Under the pieces are notes generated by a model, which saw only the letters and a program-made list of their open reading frames with translations, made no database searches and was not told where the DNA came from. From Mallotus nudiflorus (taxonomy: Eukaryota; Streptophyta; Magnoliopsida; Malpighiales; Euphorbiaceae), in contig CANTUR010000111.1 in the NCBI GenBank assembly GCA_947683625.1, positions 992,001 through 1,056,000 of the forward strand: 64,000 nucleotides of DNA. Reading direction: 5' to 3'. A program made the position numbers and the translations under genes. Below, in pieces: positions 34,356 to 45,869 of this stretch (its first letter is position 1; every line of letters begins with the position of its first letter).

Positions 34356-34619
34356 GTGCATCCAGTATTTCATATCTCGATGTTGAGGAAGTATATCTCA
34401 GATCCTTCACACGTGTTGCAACCCGACAGTGTGGAAGTGAGTGAAGATTTGACGTTTGTGGAAGAACCTGTGGCGATCGTAGATTTTCAAGTTCGACAGT
34501 TGCGATCGAAGCAGATTCCGATGGTCAAGGTTTTGTGGCGTAGCGACAGAGTTGAAGAGCATACGTGGGAGACTGAAGCTGAGATGCGAGCTTCTTACCC
34601 GTATCTCTTTCCTTCCTGA
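34356..34619 (+). pseudogene. pol: Chromodomain segment, copy 1
   Basis: 87 codons: VFHISMLRKYI, then VDFQVRQLRSKQIPMVKVLW and TWETEAEMRASYPYLF, a chromodomain-like tail of chromovirus integrases that guides insertion to chromatin. In copy 1 it stays in frame with integrase apart from the stop at 34353. Confidence 0.85.
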
Positions 34620-34660
34620 TTCTGTAATCTTCTTTTTAGAATTCGGGGACGAATTCTTGT

Positions 34661-34673
34661 AAGGGGGGAAGAC
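34661..34673 (+). other. Polypurine tract, copy 1
   Basis: AAGGGGGGAAGAC directly before LTR 2. Confidence 0.88.
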
Positions 34674-37600
34674 TGTAATATCCCGTGTTTTTTTAAAATA
34701 TTTTTACACTGTACCGGGATATACAGTGACAATAATTTTTATGCATTATACGACGTTTTTATGAGTTGATATGTATTTTAAACCTATTTTAATTACTGTC
34801 TATTATTTTCAGTATTTTACGTAAAATTTTCCCGGGATTTGTATTTTCGGGGAAATTTCCACGTAAACAATGTATTATTAATTATTTTAAATGTATTTAC
34901 GGGTTTGCATGAACTCATACATATTTTTAAATTATTAAATAAAGCCTGTGTGTGTATATTTATTTAATTAGGGTTTATTATTACCCTAATATTTTATTAT
35001 TTATTTATTATTATTTGATTATTTTATTTATTATTAAATTATTAAAATTTATTATTTTATTATTATTTATTTATTAATATTTAATTATTTTAATTTATTT
35101 TATTTTTTTTTCTTTTTTTTCTTTTCCTTTTTCTTTCTTTTTCTTTTTCTTTCTCTTTCCTTTTTCTTTCTTTTTCTTTTTCTTCTTCTTCTTCTTCTTC
35201 TCCCGCGGGCGCCGACCACCACCATTTTCTCACCGTCGTTTCTCCCTCCTCCGGCCACCGTTTTCAACACCGCCGGTCTCTATCTTCTCCTTGAGCTCCG
35301 GTGAGTGTTATTCTAGCTTTGGTTTGAGCTAAAATGGTCTAGAATTGCTTAGGTTTTGATTTGAATATTTCGGCCTCTTTGAGTTTTTGATTTTTTTCAG
35401 CTTCGATTTGGATGATTCATGGAAACTTTCTTCACAAATGTTGTTCCTGGTAGCTTAATCTTCATGTATGAATTTTTACAGAATTTTTGGAGGTTGTTTG
35501 GATTTTTGGGTATTTTTGAATATTTTAATATTATTTTCTAATTTTCGGAAATTAATTATTTAAATTATGAAATTGGAGTTTATGGTTGAATTAGGTGTTG
35601 AAATGAATTATAGGAATTTATTTGTAATTTTTATGAATTTCTAAGTATTTATTTTTAATTATTGAAGTTTATGTGATTTTGTAAAATTAAGTTAATTGTG
35701 TTTTAAATTGAATTTAATTGGTTAATTGAGTTTAATTATTAATATTATTGATAAATATGTTGAGAAAATTAATTTTGGATAATTGTATGATTTTTGGTGA
35801 ATTTTTGAAGTAATTTAGGTATATATATATATATAGGGGTATTTTGGTAATTTTACCCTAAATTGTCTAAAAATGTAATTTAATTGGTTTTAATATTTAT
35901 TTAAGGTATAAAAATGATTTCTACAAAATATTTAGTATTTTTAACTAATTAAAACTATTTTCCGGGAATTATTTTCAATTATATATATAATATACGGTTT
36001 TTCTAATAAAATGAGTTTTAATCGATTTTTACAGTGTTTCAAGATTTATTATGTAATTTCTACGTATGAAATGTATTTTTATGATTTAAGGATATTTTTG
36101 GTATATCTGGGATTGTTCTGTGTTGTGGACCCCGGTCGGTAGTTTGGAGTCCGACCGAGGGGTTGTGGTTGAGTGTGGTGTTTATTTTCGAAGTGTATTT
36201 TCTTTGCAGGGTCGGCTCTACTCTTTTGAGTAGAGAGATGTCCGTTTTACAGGGGAGGTTCTGCCGGATTTCCGGTAGAATTCTCGTAAAACGTGATATC
36301 CAGTCGAACCCTAATTTTCGATTCTGTATTTAATACTCTAGATTGAATTCTAGGATTTCTGTTAGGGTTATTCTGATGTCGAATAATTATTTCTTGTTTA
36401 GTTGCGCCGAGACCGAGGGTTAGTGGACCAGGCCCGTCGGACCTGTCTCGTGGAGCGCATTAGGTGAGTTACTATATTATATATATATGCTTAGGATGCA
36501 TGATTTAGAAAATGCATGTTTTATTTTGACTGAATATGCATAAATAACATGATTTATATTCAAGTATATTTTTGGTATATAATAAATTATATACATGTTT
36601 TATTAATAAAATATATTTAAAATGTTTTTAAATATATTTTAGTTTAATTCATAATTTGATTGGATTTATTTGACGTATATATACTCAAAATATACCTGGT
36701 TTATGTTTGGTATATTTTCGGTATATATATGGTTTATATTGTTGTTTCATTTACATTCATGCATCATTTATTGTGAATGAATGATTTATTTATTAATGAA
36801 GGATATCTATAGAACGTGCTACCTAGTGGGCAGCACTAGGACCGAGTACGTACCGGTACGCCTATAGTATTTAGGCTATATTACTAACTTATTTGTGGAT
36901 ATTGAGTTGATTATGATTATTGATATGTGAGATGTGGTTTGGGTGTGATTGCTGGAGCTCGGTTGACCAAGTGTCTCGGGGCCAATCACACTGGCAGTCA
37001 GACTGCTGGAGCTCGGTTGACTTAGTGTCTCGGGGCCAGTCTACTGTCCAAATGGATTAAGTGGATATATTTGGAATCAGTGAGCCTGTATAGCCAGAGT
37101 GTTGTTTAACACTATTTTCTGAGGTTGCGATATTCTAGGGTTCTATGTAATCCTTCATAAAAGTTGATTTTCAGACAAAATATATAAAATGATTTTTCTA
37201 CATCTGTATGAACTTACCTGTATATATACATATTACTCTTATACTGTTGACTGTATGCATTATCACTTAGAGTGTATGTATATATACTATAGTAATTCAC
37301 TCAGTGAGGTCTGACTCCCCTCCGTTGACTATTTTTCAGGAGAGTCAACTTCCTCAGACCTCAGTAGCAGGTCGATACGCCGGATTTCTTCCGCCCCGGC
37401 TTCTTTATGTAAACTGTCTACTTGAGTCTTATTTATTTATTCTAGATACTGCAGTAGTTGTAAATTACAGTATTGGATTTTATGTACTTTATTTTAAAGA
37501 GATGTATTATAGTAAAACTGGATTTGTATAAAGATTATACATTTATGAGATTATATATGCGATGTGATGAGTTTTGAATTATATCCAGTTGTTATGGATG

Positions 37601-37765
37601 ATATTGTAATATTTATGATATTATGATTTTTATTTTCCGCTGCATATTATATTTTTATGGTTATTATTGCATATTTATTTTATTTTTAGGCTTGCTACGG
37701 GTTCCGGATTCGAAAGAATTCCCGTTCCCTAGCGCCGGTCATGGCCCCTGTTTTGGGTCGTGACA
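34674..37765 (+). mobile_element. LTR 2 (shared middle LTR)
   Basis: 3092 bp. In its first 715 bp it agrees with LTR 3 against LTR 1 at 34754, 35236, 35266 and 35388 and in a T-run length. From about 35886 to the end it agrees with LTR 1 wherever LTR 3 differs. It has three private G-to-A type changes (near 37091, 37200 and 37216). It works as 3' LTR of copy 1 and 5' LTR of copy 2. Confidence 0.93.
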
Positions 37766-37769
37766 AAGT

Positions 37770-37781
37770 TGGTATCAGAGC
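37770..37781 (+). other. Primer binding site, tRNA-iMet (copy 2)
   Basis: TGGTATCAGAGC, four bases after LTR 2. Confidence 0.92.
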
Positions 37782-37979
37782 GAAGTTCGTATCAGAATGG
37801 AGTTCTGTGTCAGGGCTTAGTTATGTGAGTTGTGGCCCTAGTTTTTAAGTTGTGTTTTCTGTTGGACTACTGCAGTGTATTAGGTTCGAGTATGTCTTGA
37901 TGAGTATTCCTTGCTGTAGTTTTCAGCGTTATTCCTCCGTTGTCTGTTTTGTCTGAATCTTTCCGTTTGTCTTTTCAGA

Positions 37980-39695
37980 ATGAGGAGGCGAGCGCGTGTC
38001 GCTCCACCGGTCCTTGAGGCCGAGGATGATGAGTCTTTTCAGGATGAGGTTTTACCTCATGAGCCGCCAGTTAGACGTAGAGGTCGTGGCAGGGGTAGAC
38101 CTCGAGGAGCGGCAGGTCGCCGTAGGCAGAGAGAGTTACAGGACGAGGAGCCTGTTGAGCCTGAATTTGATATTCCTGTTCCTCCTGTTGTTCAGCCTGC
38201 CTATCAGCAGGGTATGTCTGACCCTGAGGCAGCTTTGTTCTATGCCCGAGTTGGCAGGATTGTTTTTGATGGTACTTCTGATCCTTTAGATTTTCTGCAT
38301 GCGATTGAGACTAGGACTCGGACTGCTCATACCGAGTACCAGAGGATCATGATCGTTGAGTTGTCTGTCGAGGGATCAGCTTTAGATTGGTTCATTCAGA
38401 TGATCCAGCCCTTTATGTTGACGATGACATGGGCTCAGTTTCGAGAGCGATTTTTGAGGAGATTTTGTCCAGAACCTCTTCGTTTGAGCTATCGTCTTCG
38501 TTTGACTAGTATTTCTCGTGGAGATCGATCAGTAGAGGAGTATACCCGAGAGTTTCTTCGTCTGGGTAGATATGCTGAGGATCTGATGCGAGATCAGTAT
38601 TTCGCAGTTACTACGTACGTTACTGGTTTGGGTTCAGCTTTTGCTGGTATGCCTACATCAGGTCTTACTCTCGAGTCTGTGATCGAGTTAGCTAAGGAGA
38701 TTGAGCTGAGGTTAGTTAGGCAGGGAGCGATGCCTGATTATTATCAGCTAGGAGTTCAGTCGAGTGGATTGCAGGCTACTCCATATTCGAGTTTTCATGT
38801 TGGTTCGAGTAGTCAGCAGCGAGGTTCGACTCAGCAGAGTCAGAGACAGCAGCAGCGAGTGCATCGGAGCAGTAGACATGGCCGTGGAGGTCAGCGTAGA
38901 TCGTTTAGATTCGGATCAGGTGCTTCGAGCAGCAGCAGTGGTCGTAGTTCTGGATCAGCGGCCAGTGTTTGTCAGACTTGTGGTAGAGTCCATCAGGGAC
39001 CGTGTTATCTGACACCGCTGACATGTTTCAGATGCGGGCAGACAGGACATTTTGCCAGATCGTGTCCTTATTCCGGGTATCAGCAGCAGATTCCACGATT
39101 CCCACAGCAGTCGATTGCTAGTGCAGCACCTATGCCATTTCAGTTGCCACCAGCCCAGCATCAGAGTTCTACTCAGTTTGTTCCACAGCAGAGTCGTGGT
39201 AGAGGTACTAGAGGAGGTGCTAGAGGCGTTGGCCAGGCTTCTACCAGTCAGCAGGGAGGTCGAGGCCAGGCGAGAGTTTTTCATCTGACTCAGCAGGATG
39301 CTCAGGCATCTAATGCAGTCGTGGCAGGTATTCTTTCTGTTTGTTACCTGGATGCTTTGGTTTTGTTTGATCCGGGTGCCACACATTCGTTTGTTTCTCC
39401 TGTTTTTGCTTCTAAATCTTGTTGGCAAGCTTCGAGGATGGCTTTTCCTTTGTCTATTGCCACTCCTCTGAGCGATTCTTTGGACGTCGATATTGTTCTT
39501 TCTGGTTGTCCAGTTCTCGTGGGAGATAGAGAATTACCCGCCGATTTGATTTTGTTGGATGTGATGGAGTTTGATATTATTTTGGGAATGGATTGGTTGT
39601 CTCAACACTTTACCGTGGTTGATTGCAGGAATAAGGAGGTGACTTTTAGAATTCCTGGTGAAGAAGATTTTAAGTTTGTTGGTGATAGGAGTTAA
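37980..39695 (+). CDS. gag: Gag-protease ORF, copy 2
   Basis: 571 codons, same domains as copy 1. The zinc knuckle is canonical (CFRCGQTGHFARSC). It differs from copy 1 at a few residues only: Val12/Leu, Lys/Glu near 132, Tyr357/His, His/Arg in the Gly-Arg linker, and Ala/Val and Ala/Thr in the protease. It ends at the same TAA (39693-39695). Of the two, this Gag looks more likely to be functional. Confidence 0.88.
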   Translation: MRRRARVAPPVLEAEDDESFQDEVLPHEPPVRRRGRGRGRPRGAAGRRRQRELQDEEPVEPEFDIPVPPVVQPAYQQGMSDPEAALFYARVGRIVFDGTSDPLDFLHAIETRTRTAHTEYQRIMIVELSVEGSALDWFIQMIQPFMLTMTWAQFRERFLRRFCPEPLRLSYRLRLTSISRGDRSVEEYTREFLRLGRYAEDLMRDQYFAVTTYVTGLGSAFAGMPTSGLTLESVIELAKEIELRLVRQGAMPDYYQLGVQSSGLQATPYSSFHVGSSSQQRGSTQQSQRQQQRVHRSSRHGRGGQRRSFRFGSGASSSSSGRSSGSAASVCQTCGRVHQGPCYLTPLTCFRCGQTGHFARSCPYSGYQQQIPRFPQQSIASAAPMPFQLPPAQHQSSTQFVPQQSRGRGTRGGARGVGQASTSQQGGRGQARVFHLTQQDAQASNAVVAGILSVCYLDALVLFDPGATHSFVSPVFASKSCWQASRMAFPLSIATPLSDSLDVDIVLSGCPVLVGDRELPADLILLDVMEFDIILGMDWLSQHFTVVDCRNKEVTFRIPGEEDFKFVGDRS

Positions 39696-40712
39696 GCACC
39701 TCAGAATCTTATTTCTGTTATTTCAGCTAGGAAGTTGTTGAAGAAAGGTTGTCAGGGATTTTTGGCATTGGTTAGGGATACGTCAGTGGAGAAGTTGTCA
39801 CTCACAGATGTTCCTGTTGCTTGTGAGTTTCCTGATGTTTTTCCCGAGGAGTTGCCAGGTTTACCACCTCATAGAGAGATTGAGTTCTGTATAGATGTGG
39901 TTCCAGGTACTACTCCTATATCTATGACACCTTATCGTATGGCTCCTGTAGAGTTGAGAGAGTTGAAGGAGCAGTTGCAAGAGTTGTTGGAGAAAGGTTT
40001 TATCAGACCTAGTGTTTCTCCTTGGGGTGCACCAGTCCTGTTTGTGAAGAAGAAGGATGATACCCTGAGACTGTGCATTGACTACAGAGAGTTGAATAAG
40101 GTGACAGTGAAGAACAAGTATCCTCTCCCGAGGATAGATGATTTATTTGATCAGTTACAAGGTGCACAGTTCTTTTCTAAGGTTGACTTGTGGTCGGGTT
40201 ATCATCAGCTGCGGATTAGTGAAGCTGATATTCCTAAGACAGCGTTCCGCACTCGTTATGGTCATTATGAGTTTCTGGTGATGTCTTTTGGTTTGACTAA
40301 TGCACCAACAGCTTTTATGGACCTGATGAACAGAGTATTCCGACAGTATGTGGATCAGTTTGTGGTAGTCTTCATTGATGATATACTGGTATATTCGAGG
40401 AGTATGGAAGAGCATGTATATCATTTGAGGATTGTACTACAGACACTGAGAGATCATCAGCTTTTTGCTAAATTCTCGAAGTGTGATTTCTGGATGGAGA
40501 GTGTTTCTTTTCTTGGACACGTAGTGTCTAAAGAAGGTATTCAGGTTGATCCACAGAAGATTGAAGCAGTATCTGAATGGCCTAGACCTACTTCAGTTAC
40601 TGAGATTCGGAGTTTTCTGGGTTTAGCCGGGTATTATAGGCGGTTTGTGCAGGATTTTTCCAGGATTGCAGCCCCTATGACTCGCTTGACTCAGAAGAAT
40701 GTTAGATTCTAG
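39696..40712 (+). pseudogene. pol: Reverse transcriptase segment, copy 2
   Basis: Same frame and same flanking stops as copy 1. One Ile/Val change lies near the start and one Ala/Thr change in the TNAP(A/T)AF motif near 40309. The FIDD box is intact. Confidence 0.9.
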
Positions 40713-41282
40713 TGGTCAGAAGCGTGTGAGAATAGTTTTTAGTTGTTGAAGGAGAAGTTGACCACAGCGCCAGTGTTAGCTTTGCCTAATAGTGTGGATA
40801 AGTTCACAGTTTACTGTGATGCCTCTAGAATTGGTCTTGGTTGTGTGTTGATGCAGAATGGAAGGGTGATAGCCTATGCTTCGAGGCAGTTGAAGAAGCA
40901 TGAGCAGAACTATCCTACACATGATCTAGAGATGGCTGCAGTGATCTTTGCTTTGAAGATTTGGAGACATTATTTGTACGGGGTGACTTGTGAGATATTT
41001 ACTGATCACAAGAGCCTTAAGTACATTTTTCAGCAGCGAGATCTGAATCTGAGGCAGAGAAGATGGTTGGAACTGTTGAAGGATTATGATTGCGAGATCT
41101 TATATCATCCGGGTAGAGCTAATGTGGTAGCAGATGCCTTGAGTAGGAAGTCCTCAGGTAGTCTTGCTCACATCAGTGTTGAGAGGAGACCATTGATCCA
41201 GGAATTTCATTTGATGGTGGATCAAGGTCTGATGATGAAGATCAGTAGATCAGGTGGACTGTTAGCTCAATTTAAAGTATGA
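40713..41282 (+). pseudogene. pol: RNase H segment, copy 2
   Basis: Identical in translation to copy 1, with the same TAG (40740) and TGA (41280) stops. Confidence 0.9.
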
Positions 41283-42455
41283 TCTGTACTAAGGGATAGG
41301 ATTAAAGCAGCTCAGAGCCGAGATCCTATTCTAGAAGAGCTTGCAGAGAATGTCAGAGCAGGGAAGTTCACTGATTTCACACTCGATGATGATGGTGTGT
41401 TATGGATCAGTGGTAGATTGTGTGTTCCTGATGTGGATGATTTGAGAGAAGAGATCCTAGAGGAAGCACATTCTACAGCCTACAGCGTTCATCCGGGTGT
41501 TACTAAGATGTACCACAGTATTAGAGATTTATACTGGTGGGATGGACTGAAGAAGGATGTCGCTGATTATGTTGCTAAGTGTTTGACGTGTCAGCAGGTG
41601 AAAGCCGAACATCAGAAGCCTTCTGGGAAGCTTCAGCCTCTTCCTATTCCCGAATGGAAGTGGGAAAGGATAGCTATGGATTTTGTGGTCGGTTTACCTC
41701 GTTCGAAGGATGGATACGATTCCATTTGGGTGATTGTAGACAGATTGACGAAGTCTGCACATTTCTTGCCTGTGAGAGCCACATATTCAGTTGCTAGATT
41801 GGCGAAGTTGTACATGAAGCATATTGTATGCCTTCATGGAGTACCTGTGTCCATTGTGTCAGATAGAGGTTCAGTGTTTACTTCTCGTTTTTGGCAGAAG
41901 TTGCAGGAAGCGATGGGCACTAGGTTGGATTTCAATACTGCTTTTCATCCTCAGACAGATGGTCAGTCTGAGAGGACGATCCAGACACTGGAAGATATGT
42001 TGAGGATGTGTGTCTTGGATTTGAGAGGTAGCTGGGATGATCATTTGTCGCTTGTTGAGTTTGCATATAATAACAGCTACCATAGCAGTATTGGCATGGC
42101 ACCATATGAGGCGTTGTATGGAAGGAAGTGTAGATCCCCGTTGAGTTGGGATGAGATTGGTGAGAGAGCTTTGACTGGACCAGAGATGGTTCAAGATGCT
42201 GCAGAGAAAGTCGCCGTGATCAAGCGCAGGTTAGAGACCGCAGTTAGCAGACAGAAGAGTTATGCGGATCCTAGGCGCAGAGATGTGGAGTTTCAGGTTG
42301 GAGATTTCGTTTTTCTGAAAGTATCTCCGATGAAGGGTGTGATGAGATTTGGCAGGAAGGGTAAGTTAGCACCGAGATATATTGGACCGTTTGAGATTCT
42401 GGAGAGAGTTGGCACTGTTGCATATCGGTTGGATTTGCCTCCGAGTATGTCATAA
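41283..42455 (+). pseudogene. pol: Integrase segment, copy 2
   Basis: Identical in translation to copy 1: full zinc-binding motif and D-D-E triad, ending at the same TAA. Confidence 0.9.
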
Positions 42456-42720
42456 GTGCATCCAGTATTTCATATCTCGATGTTGAGGAAGTATATCTCA
42501 GATCCTTCACACGTGTTGCAAACCCGACAGTGTGGAAGTGAGTGAAGATTTGACGTTTGTGGAAGAACCTGTGGCGATCGTAGATTTTCAAGTTCGACAG
42601 TTGCGATCGAAGCAGATTCCGATGGTCAAGGTTTTGTGGCGTAGCGACAGAGTTGAAGAGCATACGTGGGAGACTGAAGCTGAGATGCGAGCTTCTTACC
42701 CGTATCTCTTTCCTTCCTGA
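42456..42720 (+). pseudogene. pol: Chromodomain segment, copy 2, frameshifted
   Basis: An extra A in the AAACCC run near 42521 moves the downstream part into another frame (open at 42532-42720). The residues after the shift match copy 1. Confidence 0.85.
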
Positions 42721-42761
42721 TTCTGTAATCTTCTTTTTGGAATTCGGGGACGAATTCTTGT

Positions 42762-42774
42762 AAGGGGGGAAGAC
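42762..42774 (+). other. Polypurine tract, copy 2
   Basis: AAGGGGGGAAGAC directly before LTR 3. Confidence 0.88.
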
Positions 42775-45700
42775 TGTAATATCCCGTGTATTTTTTAAAA
42801 TATTTTTACACTGTACCGGGATATACAGTGACAATAATTTTTATGCATTATACGACGTTTTTATGAGTTGATATGTATTTTAAACCTATTTTAATTACTG
42901 TCTATTATTTTCAGTATTTTACGTAAAATTTTCCCGGGATTTGTATTTTCGGGGAAATTTCCACGTAAACAATGTATTATTAATTATTTTAAATGTATTT
43001 ACGGGTTTGCATGAACTCATACATATTTTTAAATTATTAAATAAAGCCTGTGTGTGTATATTTATTTAATTAGGGTTTATTATTACCCTAATATTTTATT
43101 ATTTATTTATTATTATTTGATTATTTTATTTATTATTAAATTATTAAAATTTATTATTTTATTATTATTTATTTATTAATATTTAATTATTTTAATTTAT
43201 TTTATTTTTTTTTCTTTTTTTTCTTTTCCTTTTTCTTTCTTTTTCTTTTTCTTTCTCTTTCCTTTTTCTTTCTTTTTCTTTTTCTTCTTCTTCTTCTTCT
43301 TCTCCCGCGGGCGCCGACCACCACCATTTTCTCACCGTCGTTTCTCCCTCCTCCGGCCACCGTTTTCAACACCGCCGGTCTCTATCTTCTCCTTGAGCTC
43401 CGGTGAGTGTTATTCTAGCTTTGGTTTGAGCTAAAATGGTCTAGAATTGCTTAGGTTTTGATTTGAATATTTCGGCCTCTTTGAGTTTTTGATTTTTTTC
43501 AGCTTCGATTTGGATGATTCATGGAAACTTTCTTCACAAATGTTGTTCCTGGTAGCTTAATCTTCATGTATGAATTTTTACAGAATTTTTGGAGGTTGTT
43601 TGGATTTTTGGGTATTTTTGAATATTTTAATATTATTTTCTAATTTTCGGAAATTAATTATTTAAATTATGAAATTGGAGTTTATGGTTGAATTAGGTGT
43701 TGAAATGAATTATAGGAATTTATTTGTAATTTTTATGAATTTCTAAGTATTTATTTTTAATTATTGAAGTTTATGTGATTTTGTAAAATTAAGTTAATTG
43801 TGTTTTAAATTGAATTTAATTGGTTAATTGAGTTTAATTATTAATATTATTGATAAATATGTTGAGAAAATTAATTTTGGATAATTGTATGATTTTTGGT
43901 GAATTTTTGAAGTAATTTAGGTATATATATATATATAGGGGTATTTTGGTAATTTTACCCTAAATTGTCTAAAAATGTAATTTAATTTGGTTTTAATATT
44001 TATTTAAGTATAAAAATGATTTCTACAAAATTTTAGTATTTTTAACTAATTAAACTATTTTCCGGGAATTATTTTCAATTATATATATAATATACGGTTT
44101 TTCTAATAAAATGAGTTTTAATCGATTTTTACAGTGTTTCAAGATTTATTATGTAATTTCTTCGTATGAAATGTATTTTTATGATTTAAGGATATTTTTG
44201 GTATATCTGGGATTGTTCTGTGTTGTGGACCCCGGTCGGTAGTTTGGAGTCCGACCGAGGGGTGTGGTTGATTGTGGTGTTTATTTATCGAAGTGTATTT
44301 TCTTTGCAGGGTCGGCTCTACTCTTTTGAGTAGAGAGATGTCCGTTTTACAGGGGGAGGTCTGCGGATTTCCGGTAGAATTCTCGTAAACGTGATATCCA
44401 GTCGAACCCTAATTTTCGATTCTGTATTTAATACTCTAGATTGAATTCTAGGATTTCTGTTAGGGTTATTCTGATGTCGAATAATTATTTCTTGTTTAGT
44501 TGCGCCGAGACCGAGGGTTAGTGGACCAGGCCCGTCGGACCTGTCTCGTGGAGCGCATTAGGTGAGTTACTATATTATATAATATGCTTAGGATGCATGA
44601 TTTAGAAAATGCATGTTTTATTTTGACTGAATATGCATAAATTAACATGAATTTATATTCAAGTATATTTTTGGTATATAATAAATTATATACATGTTTT
44701 ATTAATAAAATATATTTAAAATGTTTTTAAATATATTTTAGTTTAATTCATAATTTGATTGGATTTATTTGACGTATATATACTCAAAATATACCTGGTT
44801 TATGTTTGGTATATTTTCGGGTATATATATGGTTTATATTGTTGTTTCATTTACATTCATGCATCATTTATTGTGAATGAATGATTTATTTATTAATGAA
44901 GGATATCTATAGAACGTGCTACCTAGTGGGCAGCACTAGGACCGAGTACGTACCGGTACGCCTATAGTATTTAGGCTATATTACTAACTTATTTGTGGAT
45001 ATTGAGTTGATTATGATTATTGATATGTGAGATGTGGTTTGGGTGTGATTGCTGGAGCTCGGTTGACCAAGTGTCTCGGGGCCAATCACACTGGCAGTCA
45101 GACTGCTGGAGCTCGGTTGACTTAGTGTCTCGGGGCAGTCTACTGTCCAAATGGATTAAGTGGATATATTTGGAATCAGTGAGCCTGTATGGCCAGAGTG
45201 TTGTTTAACACTATTTTCTGAGGTTGCGATATTCTAGGGTTCTATGTAATCCTCATAAAAGTTGATTTTCAGACAAAATATATAAATGATTTTTCTGCAT
45301 CTGTATGAACTTGCCTGTATATATACATATTACTCTTATACTGTTGACTGTATGCATTATCACTTAGAGTGTATGTATATATACTATAGTAATTCACTCA
45401 GTGAGGTCTGACTCCCCTCCGTTGACTATTTTTCAGGAGAGTCAACTTCCTCAGACCTCAGTAGCAGGTCGATACGCCGGATTTCTTCCGCCCCGGCTTC
45501 TTTATGTAAACTGTCTACTTGAGTCTTATTTATTTATTCTAGATACTGCAGTAGTTGTAAATTACAGTATTGGATTTTATGTACTTTATTTTAAAGAGAT
45601 GTATTATAGTAAAACTGGATTTGTATAAAGATTATACATTTATGAGATTATATATGCGATGTGATGAGTTTTGAATTATATCCAGTTGTTATGGATGATA

Positions 45701-45864
45701 TTGTAATATTTATTGATATTATGATTTTTATTTTCCCGCTGCATATTATATTTTTATGGTTATTATTGCATATTTATTTTATTTTTAGGCTTGCTACGGG
45801 TTCCGGATTCGAATGAATTCCCGTTCCCTAGCGTCGGTCATGGCCCCTGTTTTGGGTCGTGACA
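42775..45864 (+). mobile_element. LTR 3 of the tandem element
   Basis: 3090 bp. The first 1200 bp are nearly identical to LTR 2. From about 43986 it carries about 20 single-base insertions or deletions, mostly in homopolymers, plus a few substitutions (44162, 44272, 45814, 45834). It ends GGGTCGTGACA and is followed by ATGGT. Confidence 0.93.
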
Positions 45865-45869
45865 ATGGT
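45865..45869. repeat. Target site duplication ATGGT (right)
   Basis: Directly after the third LTR; no such duplication occurs at the inner LTR junctions. Confidence 0.92.

Larger units (their letters stand above)
29666..34673 (+). mobile_element. Internal region 1 of the tandem element
   Basis: 5008 bp: primer site, 200-bp leader, one gag-pol frame (29880-34619) with five in-frame stops and no frameshift, and a purine tract. It aligns base for base with internal region 2, with 11 substitutions by hand count. Confidence 0.93.
37766..42774 (+). mobile_element. Internal region 2 of the tandem element
   Basis: 5009 bp, colinear with internal region 1. It has the same five in-frame stops plus a 1-bp insertion near 42521 that shifts the chromodomain frame. 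Confidence 0.93.
26574..45864 (+). mobile_element. Tekay/Del-type Ty3/gypsy tandem: LTR-internal-LTR-internal-LTR
   Basis: Three LTRs of 3092, 3092 and 3090 bp enclose two internal regions of 5008 and 5009 bp. ATGGT flanks the whole structure (26569-26573 and 45865-45869), so one integration is implied, not two. Each internal region has a tRNA-iMet primer site, a gag-pol frame with a C-terminal chromodomain, and a purine tract. Long LTRs, an iMet primer and a chromodomain place it in the Tekay/Del lineage. The copies are about 99.8 percent identical in the internal regions, so the structure is young. Confidence 0.95.

Noticed and set aside
26574..45864. Two independent insertions of the same element side by side
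   Set aside because: Two insertions would give four LTRs and target duplications at inner joints. Only three LTRs and one outer ATGGT pair are present.
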